Assembly: GCA_029059365.1 (NCBI GenBank)
Contig: JAIDVZ010000116.1
Span: 1-7,314 of the forward strand
Direction: 5' to 3'
DNA from: Opitutales bacterium
GTDB taxonomy: Bacteria; Verrucomicrobiota; Verrucomicrobiia; Opitutales; JAIRKQ01
Length of the DNA: 7,314 nt
Shown: positions 5,843 through 7,314 of the stretch, piece by piece
How the letters are laid out: each line of letters opens with the position of its first letter
Position numbering within the stretch: the first letter of the stretch is position 1
Notes under the pieces: generated by a model
What the model was told of the DNA's origin: nothing
Database searches by the model: none
The model's input: the letters and a program-made list of their open reading frames with translations, nothing else
Program-made: the position numbers and the translations under genes

Positions 5843-7314
5843 TTAGTTCCCACCGCCATTTTCAGTTCCGCCGCCATTATTGTTTGTTGGTTGTATGCCA
5901 TTGTTTGGCGTCTGCTCATTATTATTATCTGCCGGTTGTTCGTTTTCGTTTTGTGTTGCTGCAGCTTGATCCTGTCTCTGTTGATTGCCTCCGTTGCCGG
6001 GTGCAGCACCAGCTGGTGGGATATTTTGGCCAGCTTCTCCCGACCCAGTCCCAGGATTCTGTTGAGAATTTGCCGGATTTGAGGCTGAAGCAGGATCAGA
6101 ATTTTCTCGTAAAGCTTTTGATATAATTGTTCGAATCTGGGCATCACTCAACCTAGCCACTTCGTTATTATTTTGTCCCGCCGCGTCGGTTGCCAGCTGT
6201 GCCTCTTCCTCTTTTTTCTTTTTGTGTAAATTTGTTAAGAAAGCTGTAATGCGAGCTCTATTTTGATCTTCAAATCGTTGAGCAGTCATAGCGTTGTATG
6301 AACTCATGATCCTATCAGCAAATTGTTCAGCATCCCTGCTATCTGATTGAGCGTTTGCTGCACCGTCATTATTCGAAGCTGCATGTTCTTCGTTTTGTGG
6401 CTGAGCGTTACTTGTTGCACTTTGTTGTGGGATATTACGACGCAATTCTCGCTCAACTGAATTTAAAAATGCACCTTGGTTAGATATGTTATACGTTTTC
6501 TGTAAAATTTCCTGTACCTGGCTCTCGTCTAGTTGATCCCCGTCTGGTTGATCTGTCTCGTGGGTTTTGAATAGGTTATTTTCATTTGTTTGGATATACG
6601 TCATATTGACTATATCGTTTGTTATTAGATATTTATTGTTATCAGGCTTATCTCCACTTTGCGGCACATTACTACTCATACCGTCAATGGCGTGGCTAAG
6701 TTTTATCCATATCTCACGATTAGGGTCATTTTCATCCTTGGCACCTTTTTCTATTCTCTTTTTTAATTTGTTTGTACCAGAGTTTACTACCCTTATTTCA
6801 TTGGGGTTTAGCGCTATGTTACCATCAGGCCCGCGTATAATCGCTATGATATCTCCTGGATCTAACGGTACCGGAAAGTAATAGGTAATCTTTTCTTCTC
6901 CATTTCTGATTGTTAAAGTACCAGCATCCAGGTCAATTTCGTATCTAGGGTTTGCATCTTCGGCTTGTGCTCCAAGTTCTTCCTTAAGTGTTTTTAGTAG
7001 TTCATAATTATCTGCACGAGGGTCACTTTTTGTGCTAGAGGATACGACATCTGTTCCGTGAAATGTGCTTTTTGTATCACCGTATTGGATCCCAACTATA
7101 TCCCCAGCCAGTCCAAAAGATCTTAATAGTTTTATCTTTTTTTGGCCTTTCCCGGATACAAACCCCTTTGCTTGTTCAAACAAGCTGGTACCCTTTGTTT
7201 TTTCCTTTATTCTCGCATTTATACGTTTTGTTAGGTTTTCTATCCCTGGAGGGACCGTGCCTCGGCCATTATTTTTTATATACGTATCTATATTTTTGCA
7301 CGCTTTAAATACCC
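5843..7314 (-). CDS. Unrecognised protein with Asn/Gln/Gly-rich tail, 5' end missing
   Basis: I do not recognise this protein. The minus-strand frame is open from the right edge to the TAA at 5843-5845, at least 489 codons, so the true start lies outside the window. An in-frame TTG at 7181-7183 is not a convincing start: coding-like sequence continues 43 codons upstream without a stop, and no in-frame ATG is seen there. Numbered from that TTG: 1-160 look globular with predicted strands (YEIDLDAGTLTIRNGEE, then PLDPGDIIAIIRGPDG); 215-250 and 285-360 are probably helical with a basic-acidic block HKKKKEEE at 320; 251-284 and 361-446 are low complexity. Residues 371-446 contain 17 Asn, 11 Gln and 15 Gly in 76, no aromatics and a single Arg as the only basic residue, so they should be disordered. 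No membrane segment is visible in the part present. It is on the same strand as the GH13 gene, about 70 bases upstream of it. An effector, adhesion or structural role is conceivable but unsupported. Confidence 0.7.
   Translation of the reverse strand, partial: VFKACKNIDTYIKNNGRGTVPPGIENLTKRINARIKEKTKGTSLFEQAKGFVSGKGQKKIKLLRSFGLAGDIVGIQYGDTKSTFHGTDVVSSSTKSDPRADNYELLKTLKEELGAQAEDANPRYEIDLDAGTLTIRNGEEKITYYFPVPLDPGDIIAIIRGPDGNIALNPNEIRVVNSGTNKLKKRIEKGAKDENDPNREIWIKLSHAIDGMSSNVPQSGDKPDNNKYLITNDIVNMTYIQTNENNLFKTHETDQPDGDQLDESQVQEILQKTYNISNQGAFLNSVERELRRNIPQQSATSNAQPQNEEHAASNNDGAANAQSDSRDAEQFADRIMSSYNAMTAQRFEDQNRARITAFLTNLHKKKKEEEAQLATDAAGQNNNEVARLSDAQIRTIISKALRENSDPASASNPANSQQNPGTGSGEAGQNIPPAGAAPGNGGNQQRQDQAAATQNENEQPADNNNEQTPNNGIQPTNNNGGGTENGGGN
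5846..6073 (-). repeat. Low-complexity coding tract (Asn/Gln/Gly tail)
   Basis: The last 76 codons of the unrecognised gene are 57% Asn, Gln and Gly, with runs of Asn-Asn-Asn twice and Gly-Gly-Gly twice. On the plus strand this reads as GTT/ATT/GCC-rich DNA. Such tracts are prone to length change by slippage, and the encoded tail is probably disordered. The plus-strand frames across it are open but antisense. Confidence 0.75.

Noticed and set aside
5663..6126. Plus-strand ORFs coding for very hydrophobic proteins that look like membrane proteins
   Set aside because: They are antisense to the end of the unrecognised gene and the start of the GH13 gene. Antisense of Asn/Gln-rich codons gives Val, Ile, Leu and Phe, which explains the apparent hydrophobicity.
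5836..6147. Second minus-strand ORF of 103 codons starting Met-Met-Pro-Arg-Phe-Glu
   Set aside because: It lies in another frame inside the low-complexity end of the longer minus-strand gene. The repetitive Asn/Gln codons keep alternative frames open; it has no recognisable domain.

Overview
The window is dense bacterial DNA, about 40% GC by eye, holding six protein genes and almost no intergenic space. Recognisable products are a PAS-containing histidine kinase, a single-domain receiver, peptide deformylase, a DEDDy 3'-5' exonuclease and a large pullulanase-type GH13 enzyme. The sixth gene runs off the right edge, is rich in Asn/Gln/Gly at its C-terminus, and is not recognised. I see no tRNA, rRNA, insertion sequence, phage gene or CRISPR array. 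The wording of several proteins (the kinase linker and H-box region, the long insert in the deformylase, the Glu-Pro-Trp-Ser-Phe-Arg-Gly block around the GH13 acid/base) recalls Verrucomicrobiota, Opitutae type. The low GC would be unusual for free-living members, so a host-associated or reduced-genome relative is possible. This is recollection of family character, not a search result.

Layout. Positions 1-70 hold no assignable gene. Positions 71-2058 carry a two-gene plus-strand operon, kinase then receiver, joined by an ATGA overlap with a good Shine-Dalgarno before the second gene. It meets the minus-strand deformylase gene tail to tail with a 2-base gap. The deformylase and the plus-strand exonuclease are divergent and share about 54 bases of upstream DNA. 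The exonuclease then meets the minus-strand GH13 gene tail to tail with a 4-base gap; the two stop codons sit in a small perfect inverted repeat. Upstream of the GH13 gene, after 67-70 bases with a plausible promoter, is the end of the unrecognised minus-strand gene, which stays open to base 7314.

Function. The genes do not form one pathway. The kinase and receiver are a likely cytoplasmic signalling pair without a DNA-binding output domain. The deformylase and exonuclease are housekeeping-type functions (protein N-terminus maturation, nucleic acid processing). The GH13 enzyme is probably a cytoplasmic alpha-1,6 debranching enzyme acting on glycogen or a related glucan. The least explained element is the C-terminal Asn/Gln/Gly-rich protein, which also has a weak internal helical repeat. 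Genes that start a transcript lack a clear Shine-Dalgarno and two have a -10-like hexamer only 10 bases before the start codon, which hints at near-leaderless transcripts.
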